Source: an uncultured Bacteroidales bacterium
Lineage (GTDB): Bacteria > Bacteroidota > Bacteroidia > Bacteroidales > UBA4417
Reading direction: 5' to 3'
DNA: 40,306 nucleotides
Assembly: GCA_903878265.1 (NCBI GenBank)
Contig: CAIRHD010000541.1
Coordinates: 1-40,306 of the forward strand
Below are positions 18,851 through 27,934 of the stretch, one piece after another. A program made the translations under genes and the position numbers. The stretch's first letter is position 1, and the number at the start of each line of letters is the position of its first letter. The notes under the pieces are model-generated. The model was not told the DNA's origin. It made no database searches and worked only from the letters and a program-made list of their open reading frames with translations.

Positions 18851-20938
18851 GTGGGATTTTCGCTTATTACTTCATATCCAATTTGGTTCGTGCCATTATG
18901 TATCCTGGCGGGAACACTTTATTCGGCCTTGTTTTATTACCGTAAACAAGAAAATGATTTCAGCCTTTTAACAACAAAAATACTTGCAATCCTTCGGGGT
19001 GTTTCTGTTAGCCTTATCGCCTTTCTTTTACTTGCACCTTTGGTTAAAAGCACTTTTAGATATACCGAAAAACCTATCGTATTGCTTGCTTTAGACAATT
19101 CTGCTTCAATAACTATTGGTAAGAATTCTTCATTTTATAGAAACGAATTTGCCGAAAATTACCGCAACCTCGCCCAAAAAATGTCGAAAAAGTATGATGT
19201 AAAGACTTACACCTTTGGAGATAAGGTTTCTAAAGGACTGAATGCCACTTTTACCGAAAAGCAGACCGACATGGCGGAACTTTTCGCAGAAATAAAAGAC
19301 CGTTATTCGAACCGCAACCTTGCCGCGCTCGTTGTTGCAAGCGATGGCGTTTACAACCAAGGTGCCGATCCATTATATATTACTGACGATGCGCCATATT
19401 GTATTTATACAGTCGCATTAGGCGATACAACACAACAGAAAGACCGGATTATTTCGAGGGTAAATTACAACCGGATTGCATTTCTGGGAAACGATTTCCC
19501 TGTAGAAATAAACGTTGCTGCCCATAGATGTACTGGCACACAGGGGAAAATCAGTATCTCATCAGGCGACCAGCAATTTTATAACGAGAATTTTCAGATT
19601 GATAACCAACGATATACCCACACTTTTACAACAAAACTCAATGCATCCAAGCCGGGTATGCAACGATACAGGATTGCAGTGTCAAACGTTGAAGGCGAAA
19701 TAAGCACTGCCAATAATTATCAGGAAATATTTGTTGAAGTACTTGATGGGAGGCAAAAGATACTTTTACTTCAATCGGCTCCGCATCCTGATATTACTGC
19801 CGTAAAACAAGCCATCGAAAAAAACAAGAATTACACGGTCGATAATTTCATGCTCAGTGATTTTAATGGCTCAATTGGTTCATACAGTCTTGTAATTCTG
19901 CATCAAATACCTTCGGTAAACGATGTCGGGTTTCAGGTTACCAGCCAATTAAAAAACTCATCGGTTCCCATTTTATATATTTTAGGCACCCAATCGAATA
20001 TACCGGCCTATAACAACCTGATGACAGGATTGATGATACCACAAACGACAAGTAATTTTAACGAAGCAACTGGGATTTTCAACCCCGATTTCAGTCTGTT
20101 TTCGCTGGGAAACGAATTGCAGCAAATAATTCCAGAGTTTCCACCCTTGCATGTTCCTTTTAGCCAATACAAACCAGGACCCGCGACACAGATTTTATTA
20201 TACCAGAAAATCGGAAATGTAAGCACAAAGATTCCTCTGATTTTATTTAATCAAGGTGTTGACCGGAAGTCTGCAACAATAGTGGGCGAAGGAATATGGC
20301 GTTGGAGGATGGCTAATTTTGCCAAAGTTGGGAACCAGCAGGCTTTTGATGACTTGTTTTCAAAGATAATTCAATATCTGGCGGTTAAGGAAGACAAGAG
20401 CCAATTTAGGGTGATGATGAAAAACAATATACCCGAAAACGAGGCGGTTGAAATTGATGCCGAACTATACAACGATAGTTATCAGCTTGTTAATGAACCA
20501 GAAGTAAACATTGTAATTACCGATGCGAATAAAAAGAATTTCCAATACTCCTTTTCCCGCAACTCCAATTCGTATTATCTCAATGCAGGAAGTTTGCCAC
20601 CCGGTGAGTATTCTTACAAAGCTTCTGCTTCTTTTGGTGGTAAAACAATCCAAAAAACTGGCATGTTCACTGTTTTAGCCTTGAATATTGAATCATTAAA
20701 CACCCTTGCCAACCACTTGCTCCTCAACAATATGGCCAATCGGCACAAGGGCGAAATGGTGTATCCGGCACAATTGAATAAAATCGAACAACTTCTGTCG
20801 GCACGAGACGACATGAAAACTATTGCCTATACCCAAAAACGCTACACCGATTTGGTAAGCCTTCTCCCCTACCTGCTATTGTTGCTCGGACTGCTTTCTG
20901 CCGAATGGTTTATCCGAAAGAGAAATGGAAGCTATTGA
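18851..20938 (+). CDS. VWA-like domain membrane protein
   Basis: Two N-terminal TMs, MIDAS-like DNSAS in IVLLALDNSASITIG, C-terminal TM LLPYLLLLLGLLSAEWFIRKR. Confidence 0.7.
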   Translation: MGFSLITSYPIWFVPLCILAGTLYSALFYYRKQENDFSLLTTKILAILRGVSVSLIAFLLLAPLVKSTFRYTEKPIVLLALDNSASITIGKNSSFYRNEFAENYRNLAQKMSKKYDVKTYTFGDKVSKGLNATFTEKQTDMAELFAEIKDRYSNRNLAALVVASDGVYNQGADPLYITDDAPYCIYTVALGDTTQQKDRIISRVNYNRIAFLGNDFPVEINVAAHRCTGTQGKISISSGDQQFYNENFQIDNQRYTHTFTTKLNASKPGMQRYRIAVSNVEGEISTANNYQEIFVEVLDGRQKILLLQSAPHPDITAVKQAIEKNKNYTVDNFMLSDFNGSIGSYSLVILHQIPSVNDVGFQVTSQLKNSSVPILYILGTQSNIPAYNNLMTGLMIPQTTSNFNEATGIFNPDFSLFSLGNELQQIIPEFPPLHVPFSQYKPGPATQILLYQKIGNVSTKIPLILFNQGVDRKSATIVGEGIWRWRMANFAKVGNQQAFDDLFSKIIQYLAVKEDKSQFRVMMKNNIPENEAVEIDAELYNDSYQLVNEPEVNIVITDANKKNFQYSFSRNSNSYYLNAGSLPPGEYSYKASASFGGKTIQKTGMFTVLALNIESLNTLANHLLLNNMANRHKGEMVYPAQLNKIEQLLSARDDMKTIAYTQKRYTDLVSLLPYLLLLLGLLSAEWFIRKRNGSY

Positions 20939-21100
20939 AGGGAGTGAATAATGAATAGGGAATAATGAATATGGAATAATGAAAAGTGAATTATGATTTA
21001 CGTATTACGATTTACGATTAAACCCCATTAACAAATAACCAATTACAAATAAACTCCAATAACCAGTAACAAATAACCAGTAACAAATTACAGTAACGAT
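20939..21100 (+). repeat. Degenerate low-complexity intergenic repeat (GGGAATAATGAATA / AATAACCAGTAACAA types)
   Basis: Successive near-copies gaataatgaataggg/aataatgaatatgg/aataatga, then aaataaccagtaacaaataaccagtaacaaat. Confidence 0.75.
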
Positions 21101-21195
21101 TTTACATAAAAATCAAATTCAAGGAAAGCCAGTTTTTCAATAGTTCCCACAAATCATAAAAATATGCAGATAACTCACCATTCTTTTTAGCCTAA

Positions 21196-22440
21196 ATGAC
21201 TCCACAAGCCCTTTTTACCATTATCCTGCTAATTGCGATTGCTAGTTTTGCTTTCGAACAATGGATTGAATACCTTAATACCACCACCCGAAGCAACATC
21301 CTACCTGAGTGCTTGACTGGCTTTTACGACCAGCAAACTTATAGTAAACAACAAAATTACGAACGCGACAATTACAGGTTTGAACTGGTTTCGGAATCGC
21401 TTTCTTTTTTTGCCATTCTGGCATTGCTTTTGCTTTCAGGGTTCGCGTGGGTCGATGCCTTGTTACGGGGTTACACCGATTCGGCAATAGTTCAGGCATT
21501 GCTGTTTTTTGGGATATTGGGTTTCGTTTCGGATTTATTGAGTATACCCTTCGACATATATCACACTTTTGTGATTGAGGCTCGGTTCGGTTTTAATAAA
21601 ACAACCCCAAAGACTTTTCTTTTCGACAAACTAAAAGGCTGGCTCCTGGCTGCTATTGTTGGTGGTGGAATACTTTCTCTTATCGTCTTTATTTATGAGC
21701 AATCGGGTGCTTGGTTTTGGATTTTGGCCTGGGTTTGTATTTCCGTATTCACACTTTTTTTAAGTTACTTTTACACCACACTCTTGGTGCCTTTGTTCAA
21801 TAAACTTACCCCACTTCCCAAAGGCGAACTTCGCGATGCCATTGAAAAAGTTGCTGAGAAAGCCGATTTCAACCTCAGGGACATCAGCATAATGGACGGT
21901 TCCAAGCGCAACACACATGGAAATGCCTATTTCAGTGGCTTTGGCCGAAAAAAGAGCATTGTACTTTTCGATACATTAATCAACGACCATAGTGTTGATG
22001 AACTTGCTGCTGTGCTTGCCCACGAAATTGGCCACTATAAAAAGAAACACGTCCTAAAAGGATTGCTGTCAGGGATTTTGCAGACAGGGATTTTACTTTT
22101 TGTTTTATCGCTTTTGCTGAAAAGCCCTTTATTGGCTTTTGCATTAGGCGCCCAAGTTCCTTCTTTCCATATTGCTGTGGTTGCTTTTGGAATACTATAC
22201 AGCCCTTTTTCGACTGTTTTGGGAATTGCGCTGAACGGCTTGTCGCGAAAGCATGAATACGAAGCCGACCGTTTCGCGCTAAGTATTTCGAAACCTGGGG
22301 CTTTGCAGGAAGCTTTAATACGGCTTTCGGTGAAAAACCTGAGCAACCTTACCCCACATCCCTGGTACGTTTTTGTCCATTATTCGCATCCTGCACTTTT
22401 GCAGCGGCTTGCGGCACTTAAATCGGCGGAACAGTACTAA
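21196..22440 (+). CDS. M48 family metalloprotease (Ste24/CAAX-protease-like)
   Basis: Zinc motif AAVLAHEIGHYKKKH, downstream Glu in RKHEYEADRFAL, multiple TM segments, NAYFSGFGRKKSIVLFDTLI. Confidence 0.93.
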   Translation: MTPQALFTIILLIAIASFAFEQWIEYLNTTTRSNILPECLTGFYDQQTYSKQQNYERDNYRFELVSESLSFFAILALLLLSGFAWVDALLRGYTDSAIVQALLFFGILGFVSDLLSIPFDIYHTFVIEARFGFNKTTPKTFLFDKLKGWLLAAIVGGGILSLIVFIYEQSGAWFWILAWVCISVFTLFLSYFYTTLLVPLFNKLTPLPKGELRDAIEKVAEKADFNLRDISIMDGSKRNTHGNAYFSGFGRKKSIVLFDTLINDHSVDELAAVLAHEIGHYKKKHVLKGLLSGILQTGILLFVLSLLLKSPLLAFALGAQVPSFHIAVVAFGILYSPFSTVLGIALNGLSRKHEYEADRFALSISKPGALQEALIRLSVKNLSNLTPHPWYVFVHYSHPALLQRLAALKSAEQY

Positions 22441-22732
22441 TATTGCCGCAAAATTATTAGGGGCACGATTTAAAACAAAAATGGAGTATTTTTGCGGCCT
22501 TGTTTTCTGAATCCTTAAAATTCATATTTGGTTTAAGAATGACATAAATTATCAATTAGGTATAGATTAATGCTTTCATTGCCAAGCTGATTTGATAATT
22601 TTAAACACAAATTCGTCATAGATTCCTACACCAGCAATCTCAATAAATCGGTCAATATCTAAATTTGCCATTCAGGAGAAGAACAATCCAGAATTAAAAT
22701 ACCATTTAAACCCAACATAGCAAACCGGAATT

Positions 22733-25138
22733 ATGATTTCCAAAAATAAAAATCAAAAAGTGTGGAAATTGGCTGACAAGAACCGAAAAGTTATTGTTGG
22801 CCGGTTATTCGAGCTTGTTTTTAAGTGGTTTTATGTATCCAAATACTTTATTCAGAAATGGGTTCGCATACCTCGCGAAGCCCCACTTTGGATGAAAACG
22901 CTCTTGTTTTCAATGTATAGCCTGGCTTTTTTTTTATTGATAACATTGGCGATTGATATAAACTTTCTATGGCTTTTCGGGAGTTCGCCCAAAATAAGTG
23001 AGTTGAAAAACCCGGATATCAGCCTTACTTCCGAAATATTTTCGGCTGACGGAAAACAAATAAGCACACTTTATACCGAAAACCGCACACCTGCCGTTTA
23101 CGAAGATTTGCCCCAAAACCTGATCAACACACTGATAGCAACAGAGGATGTAAGGTTTTACCAGCACCATGGCGTTGATATAAAAGCCACTTTTGCCGCT
23201 TTGTGGTCGGTTATGCAAGGCGACAGGCGTGGTGGCAGCACCATTACGCAGCAACTTGTGAAAAACCTTTTTAAAACGCGCAAAGATTATTCGACCGGGC
23301 TTTTTGGCTTTATACCGGGTGTTTCCACATTGATAAGCAAGGCAAAAGAGTGGATAAATTCGGTGAAAATCGAAATGTATTATTCCAAGTCCGACATTAT
23401 TATGATGTATTTCAACACGGTTGATTTTGGCAGCCATGCCTATGGCATCAATTCTGCGGCTTCCACATTTTTCAGCAAAAAGCCATCCCAGCTCACTTAC
23501 AACGAATCGGCAGTATTGGTAGGTTTATTAAAAGCACCTTCGTCGTACAGTCCGGTGGCATATCCTGTGCGCTCCTTGTCGCGCCGTAACCAGGTTATCG
23601 GCCAGCTCGAGAAATATAGTTTTATCGGCCAAAGGGAAAAAGATTCACTGATTGCCTTGCCTTTGAAACTCAATTTTCAGCGTAAAAGTTTCTCCAAAGG
23701 CAATATGACTTACTTGCGCGATGCCATTGTTCGCGACCTGCAAGCCTGGAGCAAAGAAACGGGAAACGATGTGTGGACGGATGGGCTTAAGATTTATACC
23801 ACGATAGATTCGCGTATGCAGAAAGATGCCGAAGAAGCTGTGGCCGAACACATGAGGAGCCTACAGCGTATTTTTAATGAGGCCGGCAGCCAGGCAGTGG
23901 TTCCATGGAAAGATGAAAATGGAAAAGAACTTCCTGAATACTTTTTGAAAAAAGCTTCCGATTTGCCCGAGTATAAAAGCCTCGTAAAGCACTTTGGCGA
24001 AAACAGCGACAGCATTCGTTTCGCGTTAAGCGTTAAACACAAAATGAAAGTGTTTACTTTTAGCGGCGAACGCGATACTACCATGACAACATTAGATTCG
24101 TTGAAATATTACCAGAAGTTTTTCCAAACAGGATTCATGGCAATGGAACCCAATACCGGCTATATAAAAGCTTGGGTTGGAGGCATTAATTACAAGTATT
24201 TCAAGTACGACCATGTTAATCAATCGAAACGGCAGCCTGGATCGCTGTTTAAGGCTTTTGTTTATGCGGCAGCTTTTGATCAGGGTTTTGGGCCGTGCGA
24301 CCTTATCACCGATCAGCCTGTATCCATCAAATACAAGGAAAATGGCGAGGATAAAGAGTGGATACCGAAAAATGTTGACCGCAGCCACGCTGGCAGCATG
24401 ACTTTGAAACATGCATTTGCACGTTCGGTAAATTCGGTGGCGGTGCAATTGGCACAAAAAATTGGTTGGGAAAAGGTAATCGAATATGCGCATAAGCTTG
24501 GCATTAAATCGGATTTGGCCATGGTGCCATCCATTTGCCTTGGGTCGAGCGATGTATCCCTAGCCGAAATAGTAAACGCATATTGCACTTTCGTGAACGA
24601 AGGTTCGCTTGTAAAACCAATTCTTGTAACCCGAATTGAGGATAGGAATGGCAAGGTGATTTATGAGGCCGTTACACAGAAAAAACAAGTGCTCGATTCC
24701 GAAACCGCTTTCCTGATGAGCATTATGCTAAGGGCAGGGCTTACCGAACCTGGCGGCACCACCCAAGGATTGTTCGCGTACGATATTTTTAGGTATGGAA
24801 CCGAATTTGGTGGCAAAACCGGCACCTCTTCCGATTATACCGATGGTTGGTTTATTGGTGTAACCCCAGGGCTTGTGGCAGGTTGCTGGGTTGGGAACGA
24901 CGATAGGGCCATACATTTTAAATCGTCGCACATTGGCGAAGGGCTACGCACGGCACAACCAATATTTGGAAGATTTATGGCTAAAGTGTTGAAAGACGAT
25001 AGTTTGAAAGAATATCGGCAGAAATTCCCAAAGCCTACAATTAAGATAAGCAAAGAATATGGGTGCCATACAGTACTCCCGAAAGCCGATTCGCTGGTGA
25101 GCAGTGTTGATTCCACTGGAGTTGAAAATGGAGAATGA
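22733..25138 (+). CDS. Class A penicillin-binding protein (PBP1A-like)
   Basis: Transglycosylase ATEDVRFYQHHGVD, GGSTITQQLVKNLF; transpeptidase RQPGSLFK (SxxK), RSVNSVAVQ (SxN), GGKTGTSSDYTDGWFIG (KTG). Confidence 0.95.
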   Translation: MISKNKNQKVWKLADKNRKVIVGRLFELVFKWFYVSKYFIQKWVRIPREAPLWMKTLLFSMYSLAFFLLITLAIDINFLWLFGSSPKISELKNPDISLTSEIFSADGKQISTLYTENRTPAVYEDLPQNLINTLIATEDVRFYQHHGVDIKATFAALWSVMQGDRRGGSTITQQLVKNLFKTRKDYSTGLFGFIPGVSTLISKAKEWINSVKIEMYYSKSDIIMMYFNTVDFGSHAYGINSAASTFFSKKPSQLTYNESAVLVGLLKAPSSYSPVAYPVRSLSRRNQVIGQLEKYSFIGQREKDSLIALPLKLNFQRKSFSKGNMTYLRDAIVRDLQAWSKETGNDVWTDGLKIYTTIDSRMQKDAEEAVAEHMRSLQRIFNEAGSQAVVPWKDENGKELPEYFLKKASDLPEYKSLVKHFGENSDSIRFALSVKHKMKVFTFSGERDTTMTTLDSLKYYQKFFQTGFMAMEPNTGYIKAWVGGINYKYFKYDHVNQSKRQPGSLFKAFVYAAAFDQGFGPCDLITDQPVSIKYKENGEDKEWIPKNVDRSHAGSMTLKHAFARSVNSVAVQLAQKIGWEKVIEYAHKLGIKSDLAMVPSICLGSSDVSLAEIVNAYCTFVNEGSLVKPILVTRIEDRNGKVIYEAVTQKKQVLDSETAFLMSIMLRAGLTEPGGTTQGLFAYDIFRYGTEFGGKTGTSSDYTDGWFIGVTPGLVAGCWVGNDDRAIHFKSSHIGEGLRTAQPIFGRFMAKVLKDDSLKEYRQKFPKPTIKISKEYGCHTVLPKADSLVSSVDSTGVENGE

Positions 25139-25206
25139 AAAGGATTTACGAATGACGAGTAACAATTTACGAATAACGATTAACGAATGACGAATAACCA
25201 ATAACA
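25128..25206 (+). repeat. Degenerate low-complexity repeat (TTACGAATGACGAGTAACAA / TTAACGAATGACGAATAACC)
   Basis: Near-copies atttacgaatgacgagtaacaa / tttacgaataacga / ttaacgaatgacgaataaccaataacaa; overlaps the PBP stop codon. Confidence 0.7.
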
Positions 25207-25252
25207 ATCTTTCCTTTTAAAATCAATTTCTTAAACAACTAAACCTTAACGA

Positions 25253-25762
25253 ATGCAAATCACAAAAAACACGGTAGTTTCTCTCAGTTATATACTGAAA
25301 CGCGACGACGCGCATGGTGAAATTATTGAAGAAACCAAAGCTGGCGACCCATTGGTGTTCCTTTACGGAAATGGACAAATGCTGCCAAAATTCGAGGAAT
25401 ACCTCAACACACTCAAAGCTGAAGACACTTTTGAGTTTACATTGCCATGCGACGATGCTTATGGCGAAATGGATCAGGATGCCATTATCGACCTCGACAA
25501 AAGTATTTTTGAAGTGGATGGCAAAACCGATGCCGAAATGCTTGCCATTGGCAATGTAATCCCGATGCGCGACGACCAGGGAAATATGCTGCAAGGTATA
25601 GTGGTAAGCGTGAGCAAGGATATGGTACGCATGGATTTTAACCATCCTATGGCCGGCAATGTGCTTCATTTTACCGGAAAAGTAATTGAAGTGCGCGAAG
25701 CTTCCGCCGAAGAACTCAGTCATGGCCATGCCCACGGAGCCGGTGGTCATCACCACCATTAG
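25253..25762 (+). CDS. slyD: FKBP-type peptidyl-prolyl isomerase, SlyD-like
   Basis: DPLVFLYGNGQMLPKFEEYLNTL, FEFTLPCDDAYGE, MDFNHPMAGNVLHFTGKVIEVREAS; His-rich tail HGHAHGAGGHHHH. Confidence 0.9.
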   Translation: MQITKNTVVSLSYILKRDDAHGEIIEETKAGDPLVFLYGNGQMLPKFEEYLNTLKAEDTFEFTLPCDDAYGEMDQDAIIDLDKSIFEVDGKTDAEMLAIGNVIPMRDDQGNMLQGIVVSVSKDMVRMDFNHPMAGNVLHFTGKVIEVREASAEELSHGHAHGAGGHHHH

Positions 25763-25974
25763 GAGATAGGTTTATTCGAAATTTCCAAAAATCCGGTTTG
25801 TATAAAGGCGAGCAATTGCCTAAAGTATGGGCCGGATTTTTCTATTCTGGTTACAGCAGAACAGTTAGGTAGGCTTTAACCGTTCGTGGTACTATCCGTT
25901 ACCGTATTCCGCCCAATGCAGCAAGCCTACCGACTGTATTTCAACCTTTTACGTAAACGTGCTGCGGCAGTATA

Positions 25975-26229
25975 ATGAAACCAACCGGTTTTAGGAAGGC
26001 TTATAGCTCTGCTGGGATGATGTTTTACGATGGCGTAAGACATCTTCCGCGAGGCGTAGGACATCTTCCGAATGGAGTAAGACATCTTCCGAAAGGAGTA
26101 AGACATCTTCCAGATAGATTAAGACATCTTCCGAACGGTGCGGAACAGCTTCCGAGCGGCGTAAAACTTCTTCCGAACGGTGTAAAACTTCTTCCGAATG
26201 GAGTAAACCATCCTCTGAATGATGCGTAA
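25975..26229 (+). CDS. Possible small ORF made of 7-aa repeats (GVRHLPN); coding status uncertain
   Basis: Open frame translating a 21-bp array as GVRHLP(R/N/K)/GVKLLPN heptads; no recognised domain. Confidence 0.35.
   Translation: MKPTGFRKAYSSAGMMFYDGVRHLPRGVGHLPNGVRHLPKGVRHLPDRLRHLPNGAEQLPSGVKLLPNGVKLLPNGVNHPLNDA
26032..26220 (+). repeat. Tandem array of nine 21-bp units (consensus GGAGTAAGACATCTTCCGAAT)
   Basis: Direct reading: ggcgtaagacatcttccgcga / ggcgtaggacatcttccgaat / ggagtaagacatcttccgaaa / ggagtaagacatcttccagat / agattaagacatcttccgaac / ggtgcggaacagcttccgagc / ggcgtaaaacttcttccgaac / ggtgtaaaacttcttccgaat / ggagtaaaccatcctctgaat. Confidence 0.95.
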
Positions 26230-26421
26230 TATCCTCGTAAAGGTGCGAAAAATTTAAGGCTTTTTTAGGTTCAACCTTATTAGTATTTGCATAAGCAATG
26301 GGTTGATATATTTATTTACAGGTTTCGGTATGAGTTTATAACAATTGTATTAAATTTACGGTTGCAAACTTTTACATGTTGCACCCCCAGCCACTTGAAG
26401 TAAACCTTAATTTATTGTATC

Positions 26422-27138
26422 ATGAAAAAACCCGAATTACTACAGCGGATGTATAAAATGCCCGATGGAGTAATGTTGCAGCAATCAGATGTAAAGCTGG
26501 CGCTGTTTACCGACCACGAAATCCGTTTTGTAAGCCTTTTCCCAAACCTAAGCCCTCCATTTGCTCATAATTGGGGCGTAGCCAATAAAGCTGCACAGGC
26601 CTTGCTTCCCGATTATGCCTCGGTAGCCAAACAAACAGGCGAGACAGCCTCCTTGGAAACAATGATGGAAAGCGGTAGGAACCTATTCCAAACTTTGGTG
26701 CTTTACACACAGCTTGCCTTCCCCAAAAACGCCACCGTTCTAAGGCTGATGGGGCAAGGAGAGTACGAAAAGGCCCGGAACAACCAACTAAAACTCCCTG
26801 CCTTGCTCCGCACGGCATTTGCCCAAGCATCGGTAACAGAATACAGATCGGCCTTGATTGCCAAGGGGATGAAAGAAACCGACATTGCCGCACTGCATAC
26901 TATTGCCGATGGAATTGCAAACCAGGACATAAGCCAGGAAAAAGCAAAAAAAAGCCGCACTTTGGACATGTCGCAGCGCATAAACGCCATGAACACCGTG
27001 TGGGAAAAAATGTCGTTGGTAAGCCAATGCGCCAAATTGGTGTTTCAAAACGATGCCGCGCTATATGCCATGTTCCTGCTGCACGACAGCCCGACCCCAC
27101 CACCCGAAGTACCGCCTACTCCAATAGTTGGGGGATAA
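26422..27138 (+). CDS. Uncharacterised 238-aa protein with Pro-rich C-terminal tail
   Basis: Intact ORF, no signal peptide; mostly helical appearance; tail DSPTPPPEVPPTPIVGG; followed by a terminator. Confidence 0.75.
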   Translation: MKKPELLQRMYKMPDGVMLQQSDVKLALFTDHEIRFVSLFPNLSPPFAHNWGVANKAAQALLPDYASVAKQTGETASLETMMESGRNLFQTLVLYTQLAFPKNATVLRLMGQGEYEKARNNQLKLPALLRTAFAQASVTEYRSALIAKGMKETDIAALHTIADGIANQDISQEKAKKSRTLDMSQRINAMNTVWEKMSLVSQCAKLVFQNDAALYAMFLLHDSPTPPPEVPPTPIVGG

Positions 27139-27158
27139 CAGGTGTTAGGTAAAAAAAG

Positions 27159-27200
27159 AAAACCGATACTTTGCAGGGGGCTGGAGTATCGGTTTTTTTT
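27159..27200 (+). terminator. Rho-independent terminator downstream of the 238-aa gene
   Basis: AAAACCGATACT ... AGTATCGGTTTT perfect 12-bp stem running into an 8-T tract. Confidence 0.85.
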
Positions 27201-27246
27201 AATTATTGAATTGATGAAAAGACGTTCTCAATTGCTTTATAAGTTT

Positions 27247-27759
27247 TCAATACCCATAATAATAAAAATACCTTGCGGTTTCGGCAGTGTAACTTGGATT
27301 CACCCAAATTGAATTTATCGCACATTTAGTATAAGCCTGACCAAATTTGGTGCTTACTGGAGTTACAAGGAATGGCAAAAGTTCAGTCATATAATTGCCC
27401 TTATCGTAGATATATGAATATGAAAATTTAACAAAATTATTACGGGTATCGTCGTAAGTAAACAACAAAGCAATTTCCTTTATTTGTGCAACGAGCAAGC
27501 ACTTGCTTTTGATATTTTGTTTCGCGTAAGATAACATTTTTACATCCGAATTCTTTGTTTTTATTTCCGAAATAAATAGTTTTAACTCCTCGTCATTTAG
27601 TGGGTTGCTGCATCCACAAATGCCTTTGTAGTTTGGCAATACTGGCTTTTCCGAAATTGTTGTAGAGCTATTGCCTATATGCTCTAAATTAGTAGTCTGC
27701 GCTATTACTACAATAGCAGTTAGGAAAGTACAAATCAAAGAAAAGACAATTTTTTTCAT
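27247..27759 (-). CDS. Secreted DUF4476-like protein (170 aa)
   Basis: Signal peptide; GICGCSNPLND..LSYAKQNIKSKCLLVAQIKEIALLFTYDDTRNNFVKFSYSYIYDKGNY parallels the C-terminal half of the 27935-28840 product. Confidence 0.65.
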   Translation of the reverse strand: MKKIVFSLICTFLTAIVVIAQTTNLEHIGNSSTTISEKPVLPNYKGICGCSNPLNDEELKLFISEIKTKNSDVKMLSYAKQNIKSKCLLVAQIKEIALLFTYDDTRNNFVKFSYSYIYDKGNYMTELLPFLVTPVSTKFGQAYTKCAINSIWVNPSYTAETARYFYYYGY

Positions 27760-27885
27760 GGTAGGTAATTTGTATGAAAATCAAATAATTACATAAAGCA
27801 AAGGTACTTATAAATGACCGATATTTACATTTTTCTTCATTTTTTTTCAATAGGAAAATCAAATTATTCGTTTGGAATAGCAAAT

Positions 27886-27914
27886 AAAAAAGCCCTCTGT
27901 ATAGAAGGCTTTAA
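27886..27914 (-). terminator. Rho-independent terminator downstream of the 301-aa DUF4476-like gene
   Basis: Minus strand AAAGCCTTCT-ATAC-AGAGGGCTTTTTTA stem plus T tract. Confidence 0.65.
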
Positions 27915-27934
27915 AATAAATTCCGATTTCAAAT

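Noticed and set aside
22487-22494. TATTTTTG as a promoter of the PBP1A gene, and similar single TAnnTTTG boxes at 7467, 11376, 35468, 38551
   Set aside because: The -7-like box alone is common in AT-rich DNA; no TTTG at suitable spacing upstream was found, so they were not listed as features.
24092-24493. Antisense ORFs inside PBP1A and other genes (e.g. 417-803, 12402-12614, 24092-24493, 25223-25759, 39306-39791 minus)
   Set aside because: They lie opposite well-supported coding regions, have no recognisable motifs, and read like shadow translations.
26032-26220. 21-bp array as a CRISPR
   Set aside because: Units are contiguous with no unique spacers, repeats are degenerate and no cas genes are nearby.
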